Below are positions 28,701 through 37,567 of a DNA stretch of 59,645 nt, piece after piece. The position numbers and the translations under genes were made by a program. The stretch covers positions 1 through 59,645 of the forward strand of contig JHXJ01000020.1 of NCBI GenBank assembly GCA_000621765.1. Direction: 5' to 3'. This stretch comes from Ruminococcaceae bacterium AB4001. GTDB taxonomy: Bacteria > Bacillota > Clostridia > Saccharofermentanales > Saccharofermentanaceae. Positions within the stretch are counted from its first letter, which is position 1, and each line of letters starts with the position of its first letter. The notes beneath the pieces are model-generated. The model saw nothing but the letters and a program-made list of their open reading frames with translations. It was not told where the DNA came from and made no database searches.

Positions 28701-30793
28701 CGGCATTTGCTGATTGTAAAAATCTTTCAGAATTAGACTTGCCGTCAAAAGTTCGAAAGATAGGAATGTTAGCTTTCTATAATTGTGAGAGCTTAACTGG
28801 TAAATTGGTAATTCCAGATGGAGTAAAAAAGATTGAATACAGGACCTTCATGAATTGTGATCAGATAGAAGAAATTGTCATTCCGAAATCTGTAACTTCT
28901 ATTGGTCAGTCTGCATTTTCATGTAGGAATCTCAAAAGATTGACCATTCCTTGTTCTGCGTCATTTGATTTTTCAAGTGATAATAGTTCATTTGATAATC
29001 CTATCGCTTTGGAATATGTTTCAATCACAGGAAGCGGATCTACGCTCGATTTTACTGAGAAATCATCTAAAGGACCATGGAGTCACAGTAAAACTGATGA
29101 GCTGGTAATAGAGCTCGCTGAAGGAATTACAAGAATAGGTGATTACTATTTCTATGGATGCGGTAATCTTAAAGAACTGAACATACCGAGTACTGTAAAA
29201 GAAATTGGTGATTATGCTTATTGCAGTTGTAATAACAGTGATACTGTGGATGCATGCAAGCTTAATTTGCCAAAGGGTTTAGAGAGTATCGGCGAATATG
29301 CATTCTATTATTGTCACAGAATTTACGGAGACATTAATCTGCCTGAAGGTCTTACATACATTGGAGACTATGCATTTTTACAATGTGAAAGCTTAACAGG
29401 TGAAGTTGTTATACCTGGAGGCATTGAAGATCTTAATGTTGGTGCGTTCGCAGCATGTACTAATATTACAAAATTAACTATTCAAATTGGTGTTAAGACC
29501 ATCGGTTCTGGTTCGTTTAGTGAATGCGGAAGTATTGAAAGCATTACCATCCCTTGCAACACAGAGTATGTGAAGAGTGGAGATAGTAGGTCTTTCTATA
29601 GGTGTCCTGCAATCGATAGTGCCATTATTATCCATGATGAGGTCGTAGATGATGCAGTTGAGCCTGGTTGTGTTAATACAGGCCTTACAGAAGGATTACA
29701 TTGCTCTCTTTGCGGTCAAGTTTTCGTGGCTCAGGAAGAGGTGGCTGCGACGGGTCATAAACCTGTTACCGATGATGCAGTTGCACCTGATTGTACTCAT
29801 TCGGGATTAACAGAAGGATCACACTGCTCGGTATGTGGTGAGGTGCTTGTAGCTCAGGAAGAGGTGGCTGCAACGGGTCATAAAGCGGTAACGGATCCTG
29901 GAAAAGATCCAACATACAGTGAAACCGGACTTACCGAAGGATCCCACTGCTCGGTATGCGGTGAGATACTTGTTCCTCAGGAAGTAATACCTGCGCTGAC
30001 ACCTGAACATGTCGGCTGGTATGAAGAAGATGGTAACAAATACTACTACGATGAAGAAGGAACAAAGGTTACTGGTTGGCAGAAAATCGAAGATTCCTGG
30101 TATTATCTTGATCCTTCGACAGGCGCAATGACAACAGGATGGCAGCAATCCGGCGGTAGTTGGTATTATCTTGAACCAGGAAGCGGTGTCATGAAGACTG
30201 GATGGCTAAACGTAAACGGTAAATGGTACTATCTGAATACTTCCGGTGTAATGCAGTCCGGTTGGCAGAAGATCAGCAACACCTGGTACTATTTCAACAG
30301 TGCCGGAGTTATGGAAACCGGATGGGTGAAGACAGGTGGCAGCTGGTACTATTTCGAGAATTCCGGTGCCATGGTCAAAGGCTGGAAGCAGATTGGAAAG
30401 ACCTGGTATTACTTCAAAGATTCCGGAAGCATGGCCAGCGGATGGATGAAGATCAGTTCCAAGTGGTATTATTTCGCCGTTTCCGGTGCAATGGTTACTG
30501 ATTGGATCGAAATAGATAAGATCTGGTATTATTTCGAGAGATCAGGAGCGATGGTCACAGGATGGAAAGAAATCGGCGGTAAGAGTTACTATTTCGCTTC
30601 ATCTGGCGAGATGCTTACGGGATGGAAATCCATCGATGGTGAATGGTATTACTTTGAATCGTCAGGTCAGATGGCTACAGGCTGGCTTGAGATAGGCGGC
30701 AAATGGTATTATTTCTTTGATACCGGCATCATGGCATCGGACACTGTTATAGATGGATACTATATTAATAAAGATGGTGTCTGGGTGAAGTAA
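25790..30793 (+). CDS. Secreted lipase-like protein with BspA-type LRRs and choline-binding-type repeats
   Basis: The 1667 residues begin with a signal peptide (MKIKALLTSMAVVVISCGVL). An alpha/beta-hydrolase of the class 3 lipase kind follows, with nucleophile Ser near 209 in LLTGHSRGAAVTN. From about 520 to 1275 there are BspA/LRR_5 repeats (pattern IGDYAF..C.sL......IP.g...I). Three repeats of about 43 residues carry HCSVCGEVLVAQEEVAATGH with a CxxC pair. About 12 choline-binding-type repeats form the C-terminus. A stretch of about 300 bases within the LRR part is duplicated almost exactly (27904-28200 and 29122-29418). GAGGTAG precedes ATG 25790. I infer a wall-anchored lipid or ester hydrolase with binding repeats for a host, plant or glycan target. 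Confidence 0.9.
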   Translation: MKIKALLTSMAVVVISCGVLMSEAATLYENPVSKFESYQVNFVYDDVNTEHEKVQSQFTYNDGYFLQDATKLNGEIAKMSVALAATAYDIDDITSVLTNSKADGGMGFTIENYDTQSISYDDSRLSLYDNDHVAYTIASKRVNGYMVYCVPVRGTGPNAEWFSDFNLGEDMIHEGFNAAASELYDDLSFFLDNDGVSSLNTIVLLTGHSRGAAVTNIVAGWLDDDNQIPDNQIFGYTFACPGVSLGADHSLRNIYNFNNPGDLITLLPMEDWGYERNGIDIDVYSGTLPTKDNVYYQFDRISSIDCRSEDNPYTYLNLIRTLIPDKDTFMKTQYQVLFRFIAYVLGGKNNVENPWDMISYNNYELLGVIAVTLLKLQNDFKNGNILDNVYKFFVDYNLNVNESYEELIRACDSWLKTDNLDIDHLGTTLEGRRINDLVQVNIKSEADIYLAKSKMQDLLTRVGCLAKDNMSMISLFISPSGNIIDSITHGHVQFFYVSLINSLFLGYRGWYYYNSTAFELCGDNSFDGFSYNSIMDIGEECFSNSQSIKSVILPENLYSIQKLAFYECRDLSGEVDLPVGIRTIGEQAFYYCQNITGKIAIPDGVKEIKDNSFALCSNIVEVIIPESVRKIGKSSFIGDSRIQRLTIPCYTEFDTTYNDSSFGELNQLEYVSITGSGSSIDFSETSVKGPWSYSKTDELVIEVSEGITRIGDYYFYGCGNLKELNIPSTVKEIGNYAYCSCNNSDTVDACKLNLPKGLESIGEYAFYYCHRINGDINLPEGLTYIGDYAFLQCESLTGEVVIPEGITEINKGVFSCCSSISKATIHNGVISLGDGAFSYCSSLKDLTIPGTNFVIENDTVFKKCDCINYVLITGQGEMVICKPDTYSYFYDLDIKYCTYTPWYISTADSIEVEISDGITSIQNYAFALCGNLTSINIPSTVTKIGDAAYFDCSKASGRLVLPSGLTEIGVAAFADCKNLSELDLPSKVRKIGMLAFYNCESLTGKLVIPDGVKKIEYRTFMNCDQIEEIVIPKSVTSIGQSAFSCRNLKRLTIPCSASFDFSSDNSSFDNPIALEYVSITGSGSTLDFTEKSSKGPWSHSKTDELVIELAEGITRIGDYYFYGCGNLKELNIPSTVKEIGDYAYCSCNNSDTVDACKLNLPKGLESIGEYAFYYCHRIYGDINLPEGLTYIGDYAFLQCESLTGEVVIPGGIEDLNVGAFAACTNITKLTIQIGVKTIGSGSFSECGSIESITIPCNTEYVKSGDSRSFYRCPAIDSAIIIHDEVVDDAVEPGCVNTGLTEGLHCSLCGQVFVAQEEVAATGHKPVTDDAVAPDCTHSGLTEGSHCSVCGEVLVAQEEVAATGHKAVTDPGKDPTYSETGLTEGSHCSVCGEILVPQEVIPALTPEHVGWYEEDGNKYYYDEEGTKVTGWQKIEDSWYYLDPSTGAMTTGWQQSGGSWYYLEPGSGVMKTGWLNVNGKWYYLNTSGVMQSGWQKISNTWYYFNSAGVMETGWVKTGGSWYYFENSGAMVKGWKQIGKTWYYFKDSGSMASGWMKISSKWYYFAVSGAMVTDWIEIDKIWYYFERSGAMVTGWKEIGGKSYYFASSGEMLTGWKSIDGEWYYFESSGQMATGWLEIGGKWYYFFDTGIMASDTVIDGYYINKDGVWVK
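27904..29418 (+). repeat. Near-identical 297-bp direct repeat inside the LRR gene
   Basis: Copies span 27904-28200 and 29122-29418, offset 1218 bases (406 codons, in frame). Only a few base differences are visible across the unit, for example AATGG against TACGG near its middle. The flanking segments are also similar but more diverged, so one large LRR block was duplicated and part of it was recently homogenised. Confidence 0.85.
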
Positions 30794-30814
30794 ATTATAA
30801 ATTTGCTTATTTAG

Positions 30815-30858
30815 AGGGTTGTCTCATGGGCTTTTTGTCCGTGAGGCAACCTTTTTTC
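30815..30858 (+). terminator. Terminator of the LRR-lipase gene
   Basis: AGGGTTGTCTCATGG (30815-30829) pairs with CCGTGAGGCAACCTT (30839-30853), mostly perfect, followed by six T. An upstream in-frame ATG for the next gene lies inside this hairpin and is therefore not a credible start. Confidence 0.9.
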
Positions 30859-31001
30859 CTGAACGGATTGCCACATTTCTTCTGAATACAACTGTTTTAT
30901 TGATTCGGATTTATTGGTTTAATCATAATGGTGAGTATTCCGGTATGGTGATTATCCGGGATATATGGTTTATTTTTTGTCGGGTAAAGGAAATGAGTTT
31001 T

Positions 31002-34000
31002 ATGAAAAAGCATTTGTTTTCAAAAGTAACCAGTGCAGTTTGTGCAGCATCTTTCATCCTGTCATGCGGAAGTTTTGTTATGGCTGATGTGACAGACGGT
31101 GAAGGAGAGGGCGAAGTTCCTGCAGAAGAAAGCGTGGAACTTCCTGAAGATTATGATCCGGATGCATTTATTTCTTTTGATGATTTCGAATACAGCAATG
31201 ACGATCTTGCTGAATCGTACATCAACAGAAAAATGTCCATGGGTGATGAAGCCTGTATGGGCAATACAGCCATCCGCGATACGCTTGAAGGCTATGAACT
31301 TGCTATTTTCGATAATCTGACTCAGCAGGTCAGAGATATTGCTGACGGTAAAAAGACGGATACTGTTGTCGTGATTCCCAATGAGATCTTTATGTATAGT
31401 CGTCCGAAAAGCGATTTCAACGCGGATGTCAGCAAAATGGATCCTGATTTTTTGAATTATTATATGACGATGTATTTGCCGGTAAATACGACAAAGCTCA
31501 TGTATGCGGTGCTCTATTCTTGTCCTTATGAATTATATTGGTTTGATAAGACAAAAGGCATTCACGTTGACTTTGAGACTGAGATCGTTGGAGATGAAGT
31601 TGTAGTCTATAATCTGACATTTGAATTTGCTGTTGCTGAAGAGTACAGGTTCGATTCGGAATTATCGGTAGATCCGGTTTATGGTCAGGGCGTCAGGAAT
31701 TCTATGGCGAATGCTCAAGCTATTGTTGATAAATGTGCCGGATTAGATGACTTCCATAAGATCATGGCATTTGACAAAGAGATCTGTAAGCTTACTGATT
31801 ATAATCATGCCGCTTATGCGACGGAAGAAATAGTATATGGTAATCCCTGGCAGATCATTTGGGTATTTGACGGAGACAGCTCAACTGATGTTGTTTGTGA
31901 AGGATACGCCAAAGCTTTCCAATATCTTTGCGATAATTCTGCTTTCGAGAACGATTCCGTACGTTCACTGCTCGTGAGCGGCGACTGCGGCGGCTCACAT
32001 ATGTTTAATATCGTTCGTATGGATGACGGCAAGAATTATATTGTGGATATTACCAATTCAGATCCGCAGGGCGAAGGCAATTACGCAGCAGGTATTATCC
32101 TGAAAGGCGGTACAGGTTCAGTTAAAGACGGTTATAACGTTGTTAAAACGCTTTTTTATAAAATTAATGCTGATATGGTGAGTTTATATGGCGAAGAGGC
32201 TCTGACTCTTTCCGAAGACGACTATGTGTATGTTTCGCCGACCGGAAAGCATGAGATAGTAGTCGGAGCAGAAGTGTTCTGCAAATCAACGCTCTCGACT
32301 TATTTTGCCGATGCCAATGAGATCGTTAGGGTAAATGTTACCCCTAATCCCGGTTATGAATTCGCTTATATTAATGTAAACGGTGAGAAGATCTACGATA
32401 CTGCATTTGACATGCCTGATAAAACAGTCAGACTCGCAGTGGTCTGTCAAGAGATTCATTATCCTATTACATGTAACTCAGCTGAAAATGGCACTGTTAA
32501 TCTTTCTGCCGATTCTGCATCTGTCGGAACTGTCGTCTATATTAATACTATTCCGGATGACTATTATATGCTCGACTATATCAAGGTCAACGGAGTCCTC
32601 ATTGATGGTGATTCGTTCACTATGCCGGCAGAAGATGTTACCGTGGAAGTTGCTTTTAAATCAGCAGAACATGCTATAAAGATCAATGGTGATGATAATG
32701 GACAAGTTTATATTAACAATCGATTTGCCAATGCAGGTGATGTCATCAATCTCAGCATTGTTCCTGCGCCCGGATATGAACTCGTTTCTGTCACAGTCAA
32801 TGGAGAAGCGTTCAGCGGCGATTCATTTGTAATGCCTGATGAAGATGTAAATATCGATGTTGTCTTCAACAGATTAATGTATTCGATAACGCTCAATTCT
32901 TTCGACCACGGAAAAGCAACGCTATCCCAAACTACTGCCGGTTGTGGAGATGAGATTGAGTTGACTATTACTCCTGATGAATGGTATGAGTTTGACTCCA
33001 TCATGGTCAATGACACCATTTACCATGATACGAAGTTTACAATGCCGGATATGGATGTCACTGTTTATGTAAAACTTAAGTCCGTAGAATGTGAAGTTAT
33101 CCTTAAATACGATACCTCACGCGGTGAATGTACTATGGTGTTGGGACCTGGTGAGGAATCAAAGGATATAATTTATGTTCCTTACAATACGCAGCTTACT
33201 ATTATCATTGATATTTTCTCAGGATATTATCTTTCCGATATAAAAGTAAATGGTAAAGCTGAATTCCTCGGCAATGCACAAGGTGCTAAAAAGGAAATCG
33301 ATCTTTCAGTATCAATTCATGAACGAAATGTTGTTGTTGAGATCATTCTGAAAGAAGTAATCGATGCGCCTGACGGCTGGCTGCTCAGAGACGGAAAATA
33401 TTATTATCTCTGGGATCAGACATATGTTACCGGCTGGCTATCAAATAATGGTGAAAGGTATTATCTTGATCCTGAAGAGGGATATATGTATACCGGTTGG
33501 CACATGATCGATGATAACTGGCATTATTTTGATCCCAACGGAAAGATGCATAATGGCTGGTTGAAATATGGAGATTCCTGGTATTTCCTTTACGGACCTG
33601 ATGGAAATATGAAGACCGGATTCTTGAGACTTAAGCAAAATGCATGTTATTACTTCTCCTCATCCGGTGTAATGCAGACAGGTTGGCAGGAAATAGAAGG
33701 TGAGTGGTACTTTTTTGATAATTCAGGTTTAATGCAGCTCGGTTGGAATAGCATTAATGGCAAATGGTATTATTTCGATTACAATGGTAAGACTCTGGGC
33801 CGAATGTTCAAGGGCTGGAAATTTATTGGCGGTCAATGGTATTATTTCGCTTCTTCAGGTGAGATGAAGTCCGGCTGGCAGTTAATAGGCGGTAAATGGT
33901 ACTATCTCGAATCTTCAGGAAAGATGGCTACCGGTTGGTTGGAATATAAAGGAAAATGGTATTACCTTGAAAATTCTGGCGCAATGTTTGATTCCGGATG

Positions 34001-34109
34001 GAAGCAGATCGGCGGCAAGTGGTATTTCTTCTATAATGACGGAGTCATGGCATCAGATACTTCGATCGACGGCTACTATGTTGATTCAAGCGGTGCATGG
34101 GTAGCGTAA
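31002..34109 (+). CDS. Secreted surface protein: transglutaminase-like domain, 4 InlB-type repeats, choline-binding-type repeats
   Basis: ATG 31002 is chosen because AAAGGA lies about 10 bases before it and the protein then opens with a signal peptide (MKKHLFSKVTSAVCAASFIL). In-frame codons back to 30819 include the previous gene's terminator. The 1035 residues repeat the plan of the protein at 20790: a transglutaminase-like domain with Cys near 298 (VCEGYAKAFQYL), His near 332 (SHMFNIV) and Asp near 348 (YIVDITNSD), then four InlB-type repeats (about 420-700) instead of 13, one degenerate repeat, and about 11 choline-binding-type repeats. The two are clear paralogues that differ in stalk length. 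A terminator follows at 34117. Confidence 0.9.
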   Translation: MKKHLFSKVTSAVCAASFILSCGSFVMADVTDGEGEGEVPAEESVELPEDYDPDAFISFDDFEYSNDDLAESYINRKMSMGDEACMGNTAIRDTLEGYELAIFDNLTQQVRDIADGKKTDTVVVIPNEIFMYSRPKSDFNADVSKMDPDFLNYYMTMYLPVNTTKLMYAVLYSCPYELYWFDKTKGIHVDFETEIVGDEVVVYNLTFEFAVAEEYRFDSELSVDPVYGQGVRNSMANAQAIVDKCAGLDDFHKIMAFDKEICKLTDYNHAAYATEEIVYGNPWQIIWVFDGDSSTDVVCEGYAKAFQYLCDNSAFENDSVRSLLVSGDCGGSHMFNIVRMDDGKNYIVDITNSDPQGEGNYAAGIILKGGTGSVKDGYNVVKTLFYKINADMVSLYGEEALTLSEDDYVYVSPTGKHEIVVGAEVFCKSTLSTYFADANEIVRVNVTPNPGYEFAYINVNGEKIYDTAFDMPDKTVRLAVVCQEIHYPITCNSAENGTVNLSADSASVGTVVYINTIPDDYYMLDYIKVNGVLIDGDSFTMPAEDVTVEVAFKSAEHAIKINGDDNGQVYINNRFANAGDVINLSIVPAPGYELVSVTVNGEAFSGDSFVMPDEDVNIDVVFNRLMYSITLNSFDHGKATLSQTTAGCGDEIELTITPDEWYEFDSIMVNDTIYHDTKFTMPDMDVTVYVKLKSVECEVILKYDTSRGECTMVLGPGEESKDIIYVPYNTQLTIIIDIFSGYYLSDIKVNGKAEFLGNAQGAKKEIDLSVSIHERNVVVEIILKEVIDAPDGWLLRDGKYYYLWDQTYVTGWLSNNGERYYLDPEEGYMYTGWHMIDDNWHYFDPNGKMHNGWLKYGDSWYFLYGPDGNMKTGFLRLKQNACYYFSSSGVMQTGWQEIEGEWYFFDNSGLMQLGWNSINGKWYYFDYNGKTLGRMFKGWKFIGGQWYYFASSGEMKSGWQLIGGKWYYLESSGKMATGWLEYKGKWYYLENSGAMFDSGWKQIGGKWYFFYNDGVMASDTSIDGYYVDSSGAWVA

Positions 34110-34116
34110 AATATTT

Positions 34117-34150
34117 TTTGAGACTGTCTTCGGGCAGTCTCAAATTTTTA
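34117..34150 (+). terminator. Terminator with UUCG loop after the third surface gene
   Basis: TTTGAGACTGTC (34117-34128), loop TTCG, GGCAGTCTCAAA (34133-34144), then TTTTT. The stem is perfect apart from one G-U pair, and the stable tetraloop strengthens the call. Confidence 0.92.
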
Positions 34151-34230
34151 TGTAGAGTTATCGTAATTGTGAAGGTGATCCGTCGATAGACATCGGGAAC
34201 AGCCTGATCTCATGCATTCGGCTTCTTCCG

Positions 34231-34257
34231 TTGCGAATGTCTCTAAAATATTATAAT
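34231..34257 (+). promoter_or_regulatory. Possible promoter of the modification/export operon
   Basis: A perfect TATAAT (34252-34257) lies 43 bases before the TTG start at 34301. The best -35 is TTGCGA at 34231-34236, but the 15-base spacing is short. The position between a strong terminator and the first gene supports a start here, even if the -35 call is weak. Confidence 0.4.
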
Positions 34258-34300
34258 ATTTAGCGGAAATTCCGATTTTTGCCTAAAAGGGAGTCTGTAT

Positions 34301-35503
34301 TTGAGTTATGAGCTGACAGCAGTTCAAAAAGCTTCGCTTGCTTTGTTTAAAGCAGGCCTTACTGGCGTTGCCTGCGCGCTTCCTTCAGATACAGATTGGA
34401 ATCAGATACATCAGATCGCTCTGGATCAGGGCATGATATGCGTAGTCTATAACGCGATCAAGATCTCGAAGATCAATGTTCCTTCTGACATATTGCGCTT
34501 ATTTCAGGCTGAGGCTCTTGCCACTATAAGGTCTGACCATTTGCAGATGAACGAGATCAATGCTCTGTTTTCCGAGTTTGAATCTCATGATATTGATTAT
34601 CTGCCTTTGAAAGGCATTGATTATAAGGCTCTTTATCCAAAGCCGGAATATCGTTGGATGGCTGATGCCGATATCTACATCAGGAAGGAACAGTATCAGG
34701 AGATAACCGGGATATTGCTAAGCAGGGGATTTGTTTTCGACTGCGAGTCTGATCATGAATATATCTGGGAGAAGAAGGGCGCATTAAAGCTTGAGCTCCA
34801 TAAGGTCATGACAGATCCTTCTTATCAGATCTATATTTCGAGATTCAGGAACGGATTTGAGATGGCCGGAAGGATCGGAAAGACCCACAGATACCGTTTT
34901 AGTCCGACTGATCAGCTCTTATATGCAACGGCGCATTTTACAAAGCACTATATGTCCATCTGCCCGAATGTCAGAAACCTTCTCGACATGTACTATCTTT
35001 CGAAAGATCCGGGTGTTGATAAGGTTGAACTGGAGGAACAGCTTACTGAATTAAGGCTCAATACTTTATACGGCGCTGCCATTAAGGCTGTTAAGGCATG
35101 GCTCTCGGGCAGGCCTTTTGACGAGACATCTGGTCTTATCATGAAGAGGACTCTTACAAATTCAGCAGAATTCAATGAGAAGCGCAAGTATTTCTTCATT
35201 GCCGCAAGCATGAACAAGGGTGATTCCAAACTGACTGACGCTTCGAAGAAAAAGACTTTGATGTACAGGCTTTTCCCGCCGGTGCTTATCATGAAATACA
35301 AGTATCCGGTATTGAGGAAAGCTCCTGTGCTCCTGCCGTTCTGCTGGATTCACAGGGCTTTTGAAGGCGTATTCTTCAAGCATAAGCTGGTCAATGTCTT
35401 CATGAAGGAATATAAGGAGTCTCCTGAACAGGTAAGGCAGTATGTTGAAGAGATGGAGACCTTAGGCCTTGAAGAATGGGTTGAGCGGGTAGATCTCAGA
35501 TGA
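34301..35503 (+). CDS. Nucleotidyltransferase-family protein (NTP_transf_5 type), operon gene 1
   Basis: The 400 residues follow the NTP_transf_5 plan: IDYLPLKGIDYKALYP, then YRWMADADIYI with the paired acidic residues near 125, and a basic C-terminal half. The start is TTG 34301, with AAAGGGAG 8 bases upstream. Family members are found with HPrK-like and PqqD-like genes in several peptide-modification clusters, and the same trio is present here. It would attach a nucleotide to an unknown acceptor. A relative is at 6622. It overlaps the next gene by 4 bases. Confidence 0.82.
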   Translation: MSYELTAVQKASLALFKAGLTGVACALPSDTDWNQIHQIALDQGMICVVYNAIKISKINVPSDILRLFQAEALATIRSDHLQMNEINALFSEFESHDIDYLPLKGIDYKALYPKPEYRWMADADIYIRKEQYQEITGILLSRGFVFDCESDHEYIWEKKGALKLELHKVMTDPSYQIYISRFRNGFEMAGRIGKTHRYRFSPTDQLLYATAHFTKHYMSICPNVRNLLDMYYLSKDPGVDKVELEEQLTELRLNTLYGAAIKAVKAWLSGRPFDETSGLIMKRTLTNSAEFNEKRKYFFIAASMNKGDSKLTDASKKKTLMYRLFPPVLIMKYKYPVLRKAPVLLPFCWIHRAFEGVFFKHKLVNVFMKEYKESPEQVRQYVEEMETLGLEEWVERVDLR

Positions 35504-36555
35504 TGGATTATTCCGGGCTCGAAGATAAACTTACAAATATGCTTTTCGCACCGAGAGATCTTAAACTGATCTCTTGTCTTGCAGGTGAATCTGCAGATGA
35601 CCTTTCTGTACTGACTGAAGGTCTTGAGCCTGATACCGAGAATCTTATCTATATGCTTGCGCTCTCACAGATAGGATTGCGCCGTGGGTTTGATTATCTG
35701 CCTGAAAAGACTGCGCCCAGGATAAAAGGTTTGCATGGCGCAACGCAGATAAGGAATATTGCTGATCTTAACTGGTTTGAGAAATGTATCAGTATTCTTG
35801 AAGATAAGGGTATTTCTGTCATGCTCTCGGGTGATGCTGTATTCAGACTGGTCTATTCACCTGAAAGCCCCAGGATATTCAACAAATATGATCTGGTTTT
35901 TCCGACTGACAGGTACGATGAAGCTGTTTCAGTTTTGAATGCCGCTTTTGAGAACGATGAGAAGGCCAGTGATGGCGCTAACGGATTATGGAACACTAAC
36001 CGCGAGCGATTTGTTTTCTGCAAAGGCGCGATGAATGACAGATTCATAAAAGACGAGAGTGAATTGTGGTCACGCGCTTATGAGATCGATTTCCGTAAGC
36101 ATAAGGTCCTTGTGCCATCGCATGAAGATATGCTTTTTAATTCTCTTGTAATTCCTTTCGGTCCGTACGCGCTGGAAGAAGACATAAATCTCAGAACGAG
36201 AAGATTTTCGGACAGCCTTACGATATTAAGCTATGCTCCTGACTTAGATCTTGATCTTGTTTCTGCAAAGTCGCGTGCTTATGGGCTGTACGACACTGTA
36301 AGGTTCTATCTTGGTGTTTTGAGCAGATTCGCTCCGGATAGGTATCCAAGAGAAAGATGGGAGTCTTATTTCTCTAATACTGATACATACGGGAAGTATC
36401 TTGAGTTGATGATTAATTTCTGCGAAGCCAGGAAAGAGGGGCCTGAAGCCGGAGTCAGGTATGAAGTTAAGTCACCTAAAGACGTCATCAGGAAGGCTAA
36501 GATCAGGGCTTGTAGAAATAAGCTGCTTGAATTTATGGAAGAGGGCACAAAATGA
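35500..36555 (+). CDS. Degenerate nucleotidyltransferase-like protein, operon gene 2
   Basis: I do not recognise this 351-residue protein firmly. Its middle, ISVMLSGDAVFRLVY followed by RIFNKYDLVFPTDRYDEAV, lines up by eye with the active-site region of its neighbour (IDYLPLKGIDYKALY, then DADIYI). The acidic pair is reduced to a single Asp and the KG becomes SG. It is probably a catalytically weak or dead relative that acts as a partner or substrate-binding subunit. Starts at 35500 or 35503 are both possible. It overlaps both neighbours by about 4 bases. Confidence 0.55.
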   Translation: MMDYSGLEDKLTNMLFAPRDLKLISCLAGESADDLSVLTEGLEPDTENLIYMLALSQIGLRRGFDYLPEKTAPRIKGLHGATQIRNIADLNWFEKCISILEDKGISVMLSGDAVFRLVYSPESPRIFNKYDLVFPTDRYDEAVSVLNAAFENDEKASDGANGLWNTNRERFVFCKGAMNDRFIKDESELWSRAYEIDFRKHKVLVPSHEDMLFNSLVIPFGPYALEEDINLRTRRFSDSLTILSYAPDLDLDLVSAKSRAYGLYDTVRFYLGVLSRFAPDRYPRERWESYFSNTDTYGKYLELMINFCEARKEGPEAGVRYEVKSPKDVIRKAKIRACRNKLLEFMEEGTK

Positions 36556-37565
36556 GTAACGGCGGGCATTTTCTGACAGATTATTTCTGTTCGGTCGATA
36601 AGAGGATCGGAAAGCAGAATGAAGGTGAAGGAACTTCTTTCCGCATTAAGGTTTGCGGCAAGATCATCGAGCAGCGTTTCACTTTGAAGGCTCATGCCGA
36701 CAGCGTTAAGAAATACATGGTAGGTATCCTGACTGAAGAGACAGGTGAACCTGATTCTATATTCTACTATTGGACTGAAGATGTAAGCGTTTATGAACCG
36801 CCGCAGGCAAAGACCGAGAAGGCAGTCTGGCAGTGTAAGGACGATACGGGGTTTCTGCGTGTTACTCCCGGTTATGGAATGGTTGGCGTGGACTTTAAGC
36901 GCAATATCTACTATTTCTGCAGGGAGCCCAAGAGCAATCCGGAATCAATGCTATACGGTCATGCAATGATAGTTGCTTTCGGACAATGGGCGAAATACAA
37001 TAACATGCTGTTGCTTCACAGCGCCTGCGTAGGTGTAAACGGCAGAGGGATACTGATCTCCGCAAGGGGAGGCGGTGGCAAATCAACACTGGCGGTGTCC
37101 TGTCTTTTGGGCGGATTCGACTTCGTGTCTGATGACTATGTTCTCGTAACAAAGGAAGGTCCTCTTAAAGCTTTTCCTATATACCGTACAGTAAGCCTTA
37201 ATCAGGACATGAATGCTCTTTTAAAGCCGGGCCTTGACATAGTCAGGATAGACCGTGACAGAAAAGATAAGCTCATGCTCGACGCATCTTCTTTTAAATT
37301 TAGCGAAGAACTGCCGATAGATGCTATAATATGCCCTGACGTTCGCGATATAGACAGTCCGGTCATACAGAAGACCAAACCCGGTCCTGTTCTGGTAAAG
37401 CTTATAGATTCAACTGCCAGCCAGCTTGGGGTATTCCGTGATCCTGAACCGTATCGTATAATGTCACAGCGTCTAATCGGGCTGCCGGTATATGAGATAC
37501 TTCTCTCACCGGATCTCGGGAAGAACAGGGAAGCACTTAGAAACTTTATAAAAGAGGAGTTTTGA
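36552..37565 (+). CDS. HPr-kinase-like P-loop protein, operon gene 3
   Basis: The 337-residue protein has a C-terminal half like the catalytic domain of HPr kinase: LLHSACVGVNGRGILI, Walker A ARGGGGKST near 171, then GGFDFVSDDYVLV. There is no N-terminal HPr-kinase regulatory domain and no HPr gene nearby. Such HprK-related proteins occur with PqqD and nucleotidyltransferase genes; in the lasso peptide paeninodin one phosphorylates a C-terminal Ser. I infer phosphorylation of a peptide or glycan in this operon, target unknown. It overlaps both neighbours or nearly so, and its ATG lies on the previous stop. Confidence 0.8.
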   Translation: MSNGGHFLTDYFCSVDKRIGKQNEGEGTSFRIKVCGKIIEQRFTLKAHADSVKKYMVGILTEETGEPDSIFYYWTEDVSVYEPPQAKTEKAVWQCKDDTGFLRVTPGYGMVGVDFKRNIYYFCREPKSNPESMLYGHAMIVAFGQWAKYNNMLLLHSACVGVNGRGILISARGGGGKSTLAVSCLLGGFDFVSDDYVLVTKEGPLKAFPIYRTVSLNQDMNALLKPGLDIVRIDRDRKDKLMLDASSFKFSEELPIDAIICPDVRDIDSPVIQKTKPGPVLVKLIDSTASQLGVFRDPEPYRIMSQRLIGLPVYEILLSPDLGKNREALRNFIKEEF

Positions 37566-37567
37566 CA

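Noticed and set aside
30819-31001. Longer N-terminus for the third surface protein starting at 30819
   Set aside because: It would lie in a strong terminator hairpin; ATG 31002 has a ribosome site and is followed by a signal peptide.
20790-34109. The transglutaminase-like domains as the missing leader-peptide protease of the adjacent operon
   Set aside because: Both proteins have signal peptides and wall anchors, so they act outside the cell, and terminators separate them from the operon.
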